Notes under the pieces: generated by a model
What the model saw: only the letters and a program-made list of their open reading frames with translations
Databases searched by the model: none
What the model was told of the DNA's origin: nothing
Position numbers and translations under genes: made by a program
Source: Candidatus Krumholzibacteriota bacterium
GTDB taxonomy: Bacteria > Krumholzibacteriota > Krumholzibacteriia > Krumholzibacteriales > Krumholzibacteriaceae
Reading direction: 5' to 3'
DNA length: 64,000 nt
Assembly (NCBI GenBank): GCA_016932415.1
Contig: JAFGCX010000035.1
Span: forward strand, 1-64,000
In this document: positions 6,839 through 14,844 of the stretch, piece after piece
Layout of the letters: every line of letters starts with the position of its first letter
Position numbering within the stretch: position 1 is the first letter of the stretch

Positions 6839-8011
6839 TCAGCGGTCTGCCCACAGATGATGGTATTTGTGGCCGCTGCCAGTGTTGAACAGAAGTACTT
6901 TTTCACCATCCCTGATCCATCCCCTGGCTCTCAGTTTCCTGAACGCCGATAAGGTGGCTCCCCCTTCCGGAGCGGTAAATATTCCCTGCGTCCGGCCGAT
7001 CAGATCAGCATCATCGATCATCTCAGCGTCCGAGACCGAGACGGCAGTCCCACCACTTTCTCTTATCGCGCGCAGAATCAGGAAATCACCGATCGCGGCA
7101 GGCACCCGAAGCCCGGCGGCGACAGTCTTTGCCCCCTGCCAGTATTCAGCGAATTCCGTTCCGTTCTCAACTGCCCGCACAACCGGCGCGCAACCTTCCG
7201 GCTGAACACTGACCATGCGTGGCCGCTCAGACCCGATCCATCCAAGCTGTTCCATCTCGTCGAAGGCTTTCCACATCCCGATCAATCCTGTGCCTCCACC
7301 GGTCGGATAGATTATTACATCGGGTAACTGCCAGTTCATCTGTTCGGCAATTTCGTAGCCCATTGTTTTCTTGCCTTCAACCCTGTAAGGCTCTTTCAGG
7401 GTGGAAATATCAAAACGGCCAAATTTTTTAACGCCCTCGGCGGCGATTTTTCCGCAATCGGTGATCAGGCCGTCGACCAGAGTTACTTTCGCCCCGAGAG
7501 CCTTGCATTCGGCGATAAATGGAACTGGGACATCCGAGGGCATAAATACAAAGGCTTTCATTCCGGCCAAAGCGGCGTAGGCGCTCATCGCGCCAGCGGC
7601 GTTACCGGCGGACGGGATCGAAACTTCTTTTATGCCGAGCTCTGAAGCGCGTGAAAGAGCTACGCACAGCCCCCGGGCTTTAAAAGACGTCGTCGGGTTC
7701 AACCCTTCGTCCTTTATGAAAATATCCTTGAAGTCTATCTGTTCGGCCAAATTTTTCGCGTGAAATATCGGCGTAGAGCCTTCGCCCAGGGAAAGACGAT
7801 ATCTTATCTCTTTTACCGGCAGGAATTCGTGATAGCGCCAGATAGTGGATGCTCTGCCGGCGAGGGCTTCCTTTTGGACAGATTTCTTCGCCGCTTCGAG
7901 ATCATAGCGGACCAGCAAGGGTTTTCCGCAATCGGCGCATAAATTCCAGATCTTGTCAGCGTCAAAAGTCTTTCCGCACAATCCGCACTCAAGATGAGAA
8001 AGATAAGTCAT
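6839..8011 (-). CDS. thrC: Threonine synthase
   Basis: 390 aa; converts O-phosphohomoserine to threonine with PLP in the cytoplasm. It has the N-terminal zinc-ribbon-like segment CGLCGKTF...CADCGKPL (about 10-32). The PLP lysine is K111 in NPTTSFKARG. The phosphate-binding glycine run is YPTGGGTGLIG (about 236-246), and GSGHKYHH lies near the C-terminus. Its length matches class I bacterial and archaeal enzymes (350-420 aa). The ribosome site AGGAG lies 6 bases before the ATG. It stands alone, transcribed against both neighbours, with no hom or thrB beside it. Related PLP enzymes (threonine or diaminopropionate ammonia-lyase) lack the zinc ribbon, so the call is fairly firm. Confidence 0.9.
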   Translation of the reverse strand: MTYLSHLECGLCGKTFDADKIWNLCADCGKPLLVRYDLEAAKKSVQKEALAGRASTIWRYHEFLPVKEIRYRLSLGEGSTPIFHAKNLAEQIDFKDIFIKDEGLNPTTSFKARGLCVALSRASELGIKEVSIPSAGNAAGAMSAYAALAGMKAFVFMPSDVPVPFIAECKALGAKVTLVDGLITDCGKIAAEGVKKFGRFDISTLKEPYRVEGKKTMGYEIAEQMNWQLPDVIIYPTGGGTGLIGMWKAFDEMEQLGWIGSERPRMVSVQPEGCAPVVRAVENGTEFAEYWQGAKTVAAGLRVPAAIGDFLILRAIRESGGTAVSVSDAEMIDDADLIGRTQGIFTAPEGGATLSAFRKLRARGWIRDGEKVLLFNTGSGHKYHHLWADR

Positions 8012-8148
8012 AGATGCTCCTGTTTTGCCGATCGATATTCATATCCGATCCGGTACCCGATGATACTACTTAATCCTGAAAATACCATATACAATATTCT
8101 GGAATCGTGTTATAGATAGACCATTACAAACATACGAAAGGAGACTGT

Positions 8149-8367
8149 ATGTCAGGGACGACAAGAGCAAAGATGATCGTTGCGATAGTACTGGGCTTGA
8201 TTGGAATAATAATAGTCCTGCAAAACTTCCAGCCGGTAGAGACAAAAATCCTCATCTGGAGGCTTACCATGCCTCATGTAGTATTTCTGGGGATCGTTTT
8301 TGCTTCCGGATTGATCCTGGGCGCGGTAATTACGTTCATTCTCTATATGCGGCAGCTGAATAAGTGA
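8149..8367 (+). CDS. LapA-domain (DUF1049-type) inner-membrane protein
   Basis: 72 aa with two transmembrane helices (about 8-27 and 42-64) joined by a short segment with FQPVETKILIWRLTMP, the typical LapA/YciS layout (NxxxVxxxFLxxxxxxPL). In E. coli LapA works with LapB on lipopolysaccharide assembly control. No lapB is next to it here, so the role is open. It starts with GGAG before the ATG and is followed after 30 bases by a small lipoprotein gene, probably one transcript. It is divergent from thrC. Confidence 0.75.
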   Translation: MSGTTRAKMIVAIVLGLIGIIIVLQNFQPVETKILIWRLTMPHVVFLGIVFASGLILGAVITFILYMRQLNK

Positions 8368-8397
8368 GTCATCGGTTTCTGAAAAGGTGTGAAATCC

Positions 8398-8616
8398 ATG
8401 TTCAGGATATTGATCATACTTATCATGGCGATTTTTTTCAGTTCCTGCGGCGGGAAGAGATCTGAAAAGACAGGTAAAGACCTGACCAGGGCGCAGAAAG
8501 ACAGTGTTCTGGCCGAATCGGACCTCCCCGGCGCGAAAGTGGTCGGAAAGGCGATTTCTGTTGCCGACTCGGCCGCCGCGAGGGCCGAGCGGCTCTATGG
8601 AGAAACACAAAAATAA
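8398..8616 (+). CDS. Small lipoprotein
   Basis: 72 aa from the ATG at 8398; the alternative GTG at 8389 lies too close to the ribosome site AAAAGG. The lipobox is FSSC (residues 14-17). The mature peptide is short, highly charged and predicted helical (Lys/Glu/Ala-rich). No known family. It lies 30 bases behind the LapA-like gene, so it may serve as an envelope partner of it (inference from co-transcription only). Confidence 0.6.
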   Translation: MFRILIILIMAIFFSSCGGKRSEKTGKDLTRAQKDSVLAESDLPGAKVVGKAISVADSAAARAERLYGETQK

Positions 8617-8680
8617 AGGGTCAGAAAAACCCGGTTCAGAGTGAAATTCTTGCCGATAATCCGATTATTTTAGGTGCAAG

Positions 8681-8743
8681 TTATCCGGACTTGTGTTAAA
8701 TGGTATTGATTATCCGGGCGATATGACTTCTCCCGGATAATCA
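8681..8743 (+). promoter_or_regulatory. TTATCCGG repeat cluster with 12-bp hairpin upstream of kinase-like gene
   Basis: TTATCCGG occurs at 8681-8688 and 8710-8717, and inverted as CCGGATAA at 8733-8740. The last two belong to a perfect 12-bp inverted repeat, TGATTATCCGGG (8707-8718) and CCCGGATAATCA (8732-8743), with a 13-base loop. It ends 39 bases before the kinase-like ORF. It is not followed by a T-run, which argues for an operator or leader structure over an intrinsic terminator. Confidence 0.5.
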
Positions 8744-8782
8744 GTTGATGGATAATTCTATCTGACCGGGTATAGACCAGAA

Positions 8783-9517
8783 ATGAAAAGCAACTCGAAA
8801 GACGATATCCTCAAATTCGATCTGAGGCCCGGCTTCATGATAGCGGGAAAGTACGAAGTCGTGGAATTGCTCGGCAGGGGCTGGGAGGGGGAGGTATATC
8901 GTGTCCGCGAGAAGATGATCGGGCTTGATCGAGCCGCGAAACTCTTTTTCCCACAGCGAAACAGCAGGAATAAGACATCGAATTTCTACGCGAAAAAATT
9001 GCACAAATTGCGTCATTGTCCAATTCTGATCCAGTATCACACTCAGGAGAAGATACTGTTCAACGGTGTTTACGTAACGGTGCTGGTCTCTGAATATGTC
9101 GAAGGGGAACTGCTTACAAAATTTCTCAAGAGGCAGCCCGGACGGCGTTTGACTCCGTTCGAGGGGCTGCATCTGCTCAATGAGCTCGTGATCGGTCTTG
9201 ATGTAATACATAATTCGCGCGAATATCACGGAGATCTTCATGACGATAATATCATAATCCGACGGGTCGGCCTGTCCTTCAATATCAAGCTGGTCGACAT
9301 GTTCGACTGGGGAGCGCCAAAGGGAGAGAATATCCGCGAGGATGTGATCGACCTGATAAGGATTTTTTATGATTCCCTGGGGGGGGCGAAGACCTATCCC
9401 GGACATCCAAAAGTGATAAAGGATATCTGTTGCGGGCTGAAAAAATCGCTGATCTCCAGAAAATTCCGTAATGCCGGGCAGCTGCGAAGGCATCTGACTA
9501 CGATGGAGTGGCAGTAA
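8783..9517 (+). CDS. Small Ser/Thr protein kinase-like protein
   Basis: 244 aa. The kinase N-lobe and catalytic loop are clear: glycine-rich loop LLGRGWEGEVYRV (29-41), ATP lysine K53 in RAAKLFF, and catalytic loop HGDLHDDNIII with D151 and N156. The Mg-binding DFG is replaced by V-D172-M-F. The protein ends soon after, so most of the C-lobe substrate region (APE and beyond) is missing or short. HGDLH is common in aminoglycoside-phosphotransferase-like and atypical kinases. No signal peptide or transmembrane helix is seen. Activity is plausible since K53, D151, N156 and D172 are present. It sits behind a strong hairpin and a cluster of repeated boxes. Substrate unknown. Confidence 0.7.
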   Translation: MKSNSKDDILKFDLRPGFMIAGKYEVVELLGRGWEGEVYRVREKMIGLDRAAKLFFPQRNSRNKTSNFYAKKLHKLRHCPILIQYHTQEKILFNGVYVTVLVSEYVEGELLTKFLKRQPGRRLTPFEGLHLLNELVIGLDVIHNSREYHGDLHDDNIIIRRVGLSFNIKLVDMFDWGAPKGENIREDVIDLIRIFYDSLGGAKTYPGHPKVIKDICCGLKKSLISRKFRNAGQLRRHLTTMEWQ

Positions 9518-9657
9518 GAATATCCTTGCTCCCGCAGGGGGGCTGGTAGCGATCAGATAATCCCGGTCATGAAATATTGATTTTGAATATTTGGGGCAAT
9601 TTTCTGTAATAACAGCAGAAACTCGTTTCAAACGGTGTTCGACCAGAAGGGGGAACC

Positions 9658-9858
9658 ATGAAGATAGGACAAGCAATCCTGGAATTCCTGATAATTTTCG
9701 TAATCGCGTTTTGCGTATCCTCGGGCGTCTCTTTCCTGTGGAACCTGCTCTTTCATGGCATGGCTATCGTAGATTGGGAGACATCGAGCCGGCTGGGCGT
9801 CATTCTAGGAGTGATAGGGCCCTACGTGATATCGAGGAGCAGCAGGAGCGCGAAGTAA
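9658..9858 (+). CDS. Small membrane protein, unknown
   Basis: 66 aa with a GAAGGGGG ribosome site before the ATG. It has two hydrophobic stretches (about 7-33 and 45-58) and a basic C-terminus (SRSSRSAK), suggesting an inner-membrane protein. No family is recognised. It is followed after 42 bases by a beta-barrel gene on the same strand. Confidence 0.5.
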   Translation: MKIGQAILEFLIIFVIAFCVSSGVSFLWNLLFHGMAIVDWETSSRLGVILGVIGPYVISRSSRSAK

Positions 9859-9900
9859 AACAGGCGGCAGAGACCCCACTCAGGAACGATTGGAGGGAAA

Positions 9901-10524
9901 ATGCGCAGGAGACCAGCCATAGCTGTGGTGGCAATAGTGGTATTGCTTACTGCGAGCGATCTCTCTCTCGCCGGAGGGTTATCGATCCGGATGAGAGGCG
10001 GGGGCACAAAAGTGACTGGAGACAAGTTCGAGGATTCGCAGTTCCGGATGATCACCGGAGTTGATCTGCTCTATCCTATCGCTAAAAGATTCCACGCCGG
10101 ATTGCGCGTGGGATATTCAAAATGGGAACCAACCAGCATACCGATCTCTCTTGTCGGATCTTCGCGGATGGTAGACGGCACCATATCGAATGTCGAGATC
10201 GCCGGGACGATAAGGTATGACGAACCTTTGACCAGGTTTGACCGACTGAGCATTTTCGGTGAGGCGGGGATCGGGTTCTGTCTTCTCAATTCAAAAGCGG
10301 ATGTATACTCGCGTCCGGTCATCCCTGATCCAGGTCCCTGGGAGTATCTGTATACGATCGATTCGGAAAACAGGCCCTCTTTCTGCGCAGGCGCGGGGCT
10401 GAACTTTCGCGTGACAGAATTGGTCGGCCTGGAAGCGCTGGCCGCTTACAGCTATATTTTTACCGCCGACGAGCCGACAAAATTCTACTCATTTAACGGC
10501 TGTATTGTGTTAAATTTGTTCTAG
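9901..10524 (+). CDS. Outer-membrane beta-barrel protein
   Basis: 207 aa, with the ribosome site GGAGGG and a signal peptide ending near LSLAGG. Alternating strands typical of small barrels follow: LSIRMRGGG, RFHAGLRVGYSKW, VEIAGTIRY, SIFGEAGIGFC, FCAGAGLNFRV, LVGLEALAAYSYIF, ending in VLNLF with a terminal Phe. The layout matches OmpX/OmpW-like eight-strand barrels. Loops lack obvious binding motifs. It probably forms a transcript with the small membrane protein upstream. Confidence 0.65.
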   Translation: MRRRPAIAVVAIVVLLTASDLSLAGGLSIRMRGGGTKVTGDKFEDSQFRMITGVDLLYPIAKRFHAGLRVGYSKWEPTSIPISLVGSSRMVDGTISNVEIAGTIRYDEPLTRFDRLSIFGEAGIGFCLLNSKADVYSRPVIPDPGPWEYLYTIDSENRPSFCAGAGLNFRVTELVGLEALAAYSYIFTADEPTKFYSFNGCIVLNLF

Positions 10525-10622
10525 ATCGAATTTGCCGAGTTGATAATTGAATGACCAGTACTTAGCGGCCGGGACTGTGAAGGGCTGTTTCTGCCCGTCA
10601 GGTCAATGATAAAGGTATAACA

Positions 10623-11954
10623 GTGGGTATCTCCAGGACAGTCTATACGATGGGGACCAGGGCAAGAGGGACTGACGTCATAGGGATCCGCGACCGACTC
10701 CTTCAGTCGCAGTGGTGGAGCAGGGAGCGTTTTCGCGAGCACCAGCTCGCGCGGCTCAACGATCTTATAGCCCATGCCAGGAGCAATTCTCCTTTTTACA
10801 GAAAGATATTCGAGGATAACGGGCTTCATGGCGGGGTGTCGGATCTCGATCAGCTTCGCCTGCTTCCATCGACAGGGAAAAGAGACCTGATCGAAAAGAA
10901 CGATCTGATCCAGAACCAGGGGTCAGGCGGAAAGATGATTCCTTCCCGGACATCGGGTAGTACGGGGGAAGCGCTTCGATTTTCAAGGTCCGCGCCCTGG
11001 GACGCCGCGCATCGCGCCGCTATAGCTAGAGGATACAGCTGGTACGGCGTCGAACCATGGATGAGAAACGGTCTTCTGTGGGGTATTCCATCTTCCTTTT
11101 CCGGGAGGTTGAAAACGCGTTTCGCCGACGTCCTGCAGAACAGGTTCAGGACAAGGAGTTTCGATCTCAGGCCTGACACGCTTGAAGATTTTTACGACAG
11201 GCTCCGGGGAGCTGAATTCCTGGAGGGGTATTCGAGCATGATTTTCGAGCTTGCCCGTTTTATAAATGAGAACCACCCCGGAGATGACAGGCTGCCGCTG
11301 AGGATGATCAAAGGGACTTCGGAGAAGATATATCCGTATTACCAGGAAGAGTCGAAAAAAGCTTTCGGGATGAAGATCGTCGGTGAATATGGGGCGGCTG
11401 AAACGGGGATCATCGCCTTCGAATGTCCCGAGGGAAGCATGCATCTGAACATGGAACACGTTATAGTCGAAGTCGAAGAAGAGGAGATAATCGTCACGAA
11501 CCTCCTGTCCCATTCTTTCCCGGTTATCCGCTACAGGCTCGGGGATTACGTCACGCTCGATGAGGATTCAAAATGCCCGTGCGGGAGGGATACGCCGATC
11601 ATAGCAGAGATCACCGGGCGGACGGGGAAGCTGATCCGAGGAATAAGCGGAGCGACCTTTCCGAGCCTCGTCGTGTATTATATCATCAAGAACGTCACTG
11701 GCGACAGCTGCCAGATAAGGGGACTCCAGGCAGTACAGGAACGGGAAGGAGCCCTCATCTTCAGGGTCGCGGCTCCGCCGGATATCGATCCTGATTCAAG
11801 GTCGGCGATCGATGCGAAGATAAAAAGGGCGGCGCGGCGCTATTTCAACGAAGAGATCGAATCATCGATCGAATTCGTGTCTTCTCTTCGCCAGGAGAAT
11901 GGGAAAATGACTGATTTCATCTCTCATGTCCAGCCGCGGCGCCAGCGATCCTAA
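10623..11954 (+). CDS. Adenylate-forming enzyme, PaaK/CapK-like
   Basis: 443 aa from a GTG at 10623 with AAAGG upstream. It is related to phenylacetate-CoA ligases and coenzyme F390 synthetase-like proteins of capsule and lipid loci. It contains HARSNSPFYRKIF (about 50-62), the ATP-binding loop SRTSGSTGEALRFSRS (about 107-122), GEYGAAETGIIAFECP (about 256-271) and a C-terminal PCGRDTPIIAEITGRTGK with a Cys-rich turn. It activates a carboxylic acid as an acyl-adenylate; the substrate cannot be told. It has no neighbours from phenylacetate degradation, so that pathway is not implied. The gene ends in a 4-base overlap with the stop of the convergent peptidase gene. Confidence 0.75.
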   Translation: MGISRTVYTMGTRARGTDVIGIRDRLLQSQWWSRERFREHQLARLNDLIAHARSNSPFYRKIFEDNGLHGGVSDLDQLRLLPSTGKRDLIEKNDLIQNQGSGGKMIPSRTSGSTGEALRFSRSAPWDAAHRAAIARGYSWYGVEPWMRNGLLWGIPSSFSGRLKTRFADVLQNRFRTRSFDLRPDTLEDFYDRLRGAEFLEGYSSMIFELARFINENHPGDDRLPLRMIKGTSEKIYPYYQEESKKAFGMKIVGEYGAAETGIIAFECPEGSMHLNMEHVIVEVEEEEIIVTNLLSHSFPVIRYRLGDYVTLDEDSKCPCGRDTPIIAEITGRTGKLIRGISGATFPSLVVYYIIKNVTGDSCQIRGLQAVQEREGALIFRVAAPPDIDPDSRSAIDAKIKRAARRYFNEEIESSIEFVSSLRQENGKMTDFISHVQPRRQRS

Positions 11955-14080
11955 AGCATGCCAAGCTGCCATAGAAGGAAGATCACCCTGTCGGCGTCGT
12001 CCTCTATCTGCTTGCTGACAGGAGTGCCTCCCGAGTGTCCCGCTTTCGTGTCATAGAGAAGCAGGATCGGGTTGTCAGAGCCGTTATTTTCATGCATCAG
12101 CGCCGTCATCTTCCGGATATGAAGAGGAGCGACACGCGTATCGGAATCGCCCGAGATATATAGCGTTGCCGGGTATTTCGTCCCCTTCTTCACGTTATGA
12201 TACGGCGAATAGGCATGGATATATTTGAACTGCTCCGGATCGTCAGCAGATCCGTATTCTGGGACCCAGAAACGGCCGAGCATGAATTTATGGTAGCGGA
12301 GCATATCGAGAAGCGGATATGTGCAGACGACCGCCTTATAGAGCTCCGGCCGCTGGTTTTCGACTGCGCCGACGAGCAGGCCGCCATTGCTACCACCTGA
12401 GATCGCCAGCCTCGAAGGGCTGGTGTATTTATTGTCGATCAGCCACTCGGCCGCAGCGATGAAATCGTCGAAGACATTCTGTTTCTTTTCGCGTATACCG
12501 GCCTTGTGCCACTTCTCACCGAATTCTCCGCCGCCTCGCAGGTTCGGCATGGCGAATATGCCTCCTCTTTCCACCCAGAGGACACCAAGGGCCGAGAATC
12601 GGGGGGTGAGGCTAACGTTGAATCCCCCGTATGAGGTCATCAGAACAGGGTTGTCGCCGTCGAGCTTGATGCCTTTTGAATGAACAAGGAACATCGGGAT
12701 CTTCGTTCCGTCCTTCGATTCGTACCAAACCTGGTCTACAGCGATCGTCTCCGTATCGACAGGGACATCGAGCTTTGCCCAGATCTGCTGTTTTCCCTCG
12801 ACCATATCGTATCTATATATCGTCGTCGGTACGTGGAATGATGAAAAGACGAAGAAAGCTTCATTCCTGTCCCAGTTGCCCGCGATCCCGCTTACGGAAC
12901 CGAGCGTGGGAAAGGATATCTGCCGTATGAATTTTCCATCCGGCTCGCAGATATCGACCCTGGAGACGACGTTGTCAAGGTAGCGCAGGCAGAGTTTTCC
13001 TCCCACAAGTGAGAATCCTTCCAGAACGCGATCCGATTCGGGGATCACTTCTTTCCAGTTTTTCGGCGCGGGGTCGGACATATCGGCGACCATTATTTTT
13101 CCGTTCGGGGCATTCCAATTCGTCTGTATGTAGGCCTTGTCGCCTATTATCTCGGGGAAGAAATTGGCGTCTATATCGTTGACGACAGTCTTGACAGGCC
13201 CATTCTCGCTGAGGTCCTTGTAGTATATTTCGACCTTTTCCCCGGCCGAACCGTGGAAGACCAGGATCCCGAGATATCGGCCGTCTTCCGAGAGTCCGGC
13301 GCCGATCCCGATTCCCGCTCCGAAACCTTCACCGAATATCTCCTCGTCATCCGCCATATCCGAACCGATTTTGTGGAAGTAGACCCTGGACCCAGAGAGT
13401 GGATTGTGAAGGGAGTAATAGAATCCGCTGTTGTCCGGCATGATAGATATTCCGAAATAGAGCCCCTTCGGCAGCTGATCCGGAAGGTCTTCCTTTTTAT
13501 CGACATTGAAGAGGCGGACGGTCAGTTCATCCTGACCACCCTCACGGATGCCGTAAGCGAGGAGAGAGCCGTCCCTGCTTACGTCGAGCATGTCGACGCT
13601 GCTCGACTGGTCCTCGCTCATACTGTTGGGATCGATCAGTACGACATCTTTGCCTTCGAGTCCTTCTCTCATGTAGATAACGAATTGATCCTGATCGGCC
13701 GAGCGGCGCGAAAGAAAATACCTGTTGCCGCGGACGGTGGGGATACCGATCCTGTCGATCTTCATCAGGGCGGTAAGCCTCTCAACGAGCTCCTTGCGCC
13801 CTGGAAGCTGATCAAGGATCGAATGGGTGTATTCGTTCTCTGCCTTTATCCATGCCCTGGTCTCGGCACTTTCCTGATCCTCGAGCCATCGGTACGGGTC
13901 GACGATCTCGATTCCGTGCAGGGTGTCGACGACATTGTCTTTTCTCGTCACAGGTGGACGGGGTACTGTTATCTTTCCAGCGTCAGCGAGAGTGACGGCA
14001 GCAAGGGAAAGAGTGAATAAAAGAAGCAGGCCTCGAAGAACAATTTTTCCAAATCCCGGCCGCGCTGATTTACCTGACAT
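11951..14080 (-). CDS. Prolyl oligopeptidase family serine peptidase (S9A), exported
   Basis: 709 aa with the ribosome site GGGAGG, then a basic start and a hydrophobic signal peptide ending near TLADA. The mature chain has the N-terminal DTLHGIEIVDPYRWLED segment, a seven-bladed propeller (about 100-450) and the alpha/beta hydrolase domain. The catalytic triad reads S564 (GGSNGGLL), D647 (SDTRV) and H682 (GHSGG), close to the spacing of animal prolyl oligopeptidase (554/641/680). It cleaves short peptides after proline, here probably in the periplasm. The gene is preceded after 103 bases by an NTF2-like gene on the same strand. Confidence 0.92.
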   Translation of the reverse strand: MSGKSARPGFGKIVLRGLLLLFTLSLAAVTLADAGKITVPRPPVTRKDNVVDTLHGIEIVDPYRWLEDQESAETRAWIKAENEYTHSILDQLPGRKELVERLTALMKIDRIGIPTVRGNRYFLSRRSADQDQFVIYMREGLEGKDVVLIDPNSMSEDQSSSVDMLDVSRDGSLLAYGIREGGQDELTVRLFNVDKKEDLPDQLPKGLYFGISIMPDNSGFYYSLHNPLSGSRVYFHKIGSDMADDEEIFGEGFGAGIGIGAGLSEDGRYLGILVFHGSAGEKVEIYYKDLSENGPVKTVVNDIDANFFPEIIGDKAYIQTNWNAPNGKIMVADMSDPAPKNWKEVIPESDRVLEGFSLVGGKLCLRYLDNVVSRVDICEPDGKFIRQISFPTLGSVSGIAGNWDRNEAFFVFSSFHVPTTIYRYDMVEGKQQIWAKLDVPVDTETIAVDQVWYESKDGTKIPMFLVHSKGIKLDGDNPVLMTSYGGFNVSLTPRFSALGVLWVERGGIFAMPNLRGGGEFGEKWHKAGIREKKQNVFDDFIAAAEWLIDNKYTSPSRLAISGGSNGGLLVGAVENQRPELYKAVVCTYPLLDMLRYHKFMLGRFWVPEYGSADDPEQFKYIHAYSPYHNVKKGTKYPATLYISGDSDTRVAPLHIRKMTALMHENNGSDNPILLLYDTKAGHSGGTPVSKQIEDDADRVIFLLWQLGML

Positions 14081-14183
14081 GGGCGGTACCTCCCTGGTTG
14101 AATCGGAGATGCTGTCCGACAGTTTGACTACCGGTCAGAAGCGTATCAATCAACTGCTGACTGCATTTTTCATCCAAATATTC

Positions 14184-14633
14184 TTATTTATGCCCGTGAT
14201 AGACCTTGGCGACAATCTTCCAGCCGTCCTCGAATTTCAGGAGGGACAGATAGTCGGTATATATGAGTTTTCCATCTCGTGACGCTTCGATCTTGGCGCT
14301 TGCGCATCCTCCCGTGACGTCAAGAGCGACTATTTTGCAGTCCATTCTGACTTTTGTCCTGTCAAAAGAGGGATCACTTTTGCGCTTTTCGATCCCCGCG
14401 ATCCAGGTATCTATCGGGTAACGGTTTATCTTGTTACCATCTGCCGAGAAAATTGCGAAATCAGGATGGAATCCATTGCGCATCGTAGCGGTGTCCTGGT
14501 CGTTGAAAGCGCCATTGAAGTAGCTTGACTCGATTACTTTCCTTACATCTGCCTGATCGTCGGCGTGGATCGCTCCCGCGTAAAAAGCCGTAATCAGGAG
14601 AAGTGCTATAATGAGTGTAAAAGATTTTTTCAT
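14184..14633 (-). CDS. NTF2-like protein, putative lumazine-binding family, exported
   Basis: 149 aa with a signal peptide (cleavage near AIHADD) and a GGAGGG ribosome site. The rest fits the PF12893-type NTF2-like fold: DVRKVIESSYFNGAFNDQD (about 29-47), RNGFHPDFAIF (52-62), YPIDTWIAGI, then strands CKIVALDV, ASAKIEA and TDYLSLLKFEDGWKIVAKVYH (122 onward). Members are mostly uncharacterised ligand-binding or accessory domains; no active-site residues can be named. It lies upstream of the peptidase gene on the same strand, and co-transcription is possible. Confidence 0.75.
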   Translation of the reverse strand: MKKSFTLIIALLLITAFYAGAIHADDQADVRKVIESSYFNGAFNDQDTATMRNGFHPDFAIFSADGNKINRYPIDTWIAGIEKRKSDPSFDRTKVRMDCKIVALDVTGGCASAKIEASRDGKLIYTDYLSLLKFEDGWKIVAKVYHGHK

Positions 14634-14844
14634 AAGGCCCTCCTTTTTTCCGATCTTGTCAATCTACCATCGTATCGGCCTGTCCCGGCCGCCATTTCCA
14701 TTCCGGAGACTCATTTTATCAATTACGACTGAATTTGAACAGGGATAATTATTCCTTTTGACGATCAGCCTATGCTTGATAGAATCATCCCCGCGGTCCA
14801 GGGCGATTGAATAATAATCAGGAATCGAAAGGGAGTCGCAGCGG

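Noticed and set aside
14640-14665. TTGACA-like box on the minus strand before the NTF2-like gene
   Set aside because: It is only about 20 bases from the start codon, leaving no room for a -10 box and transcription start.
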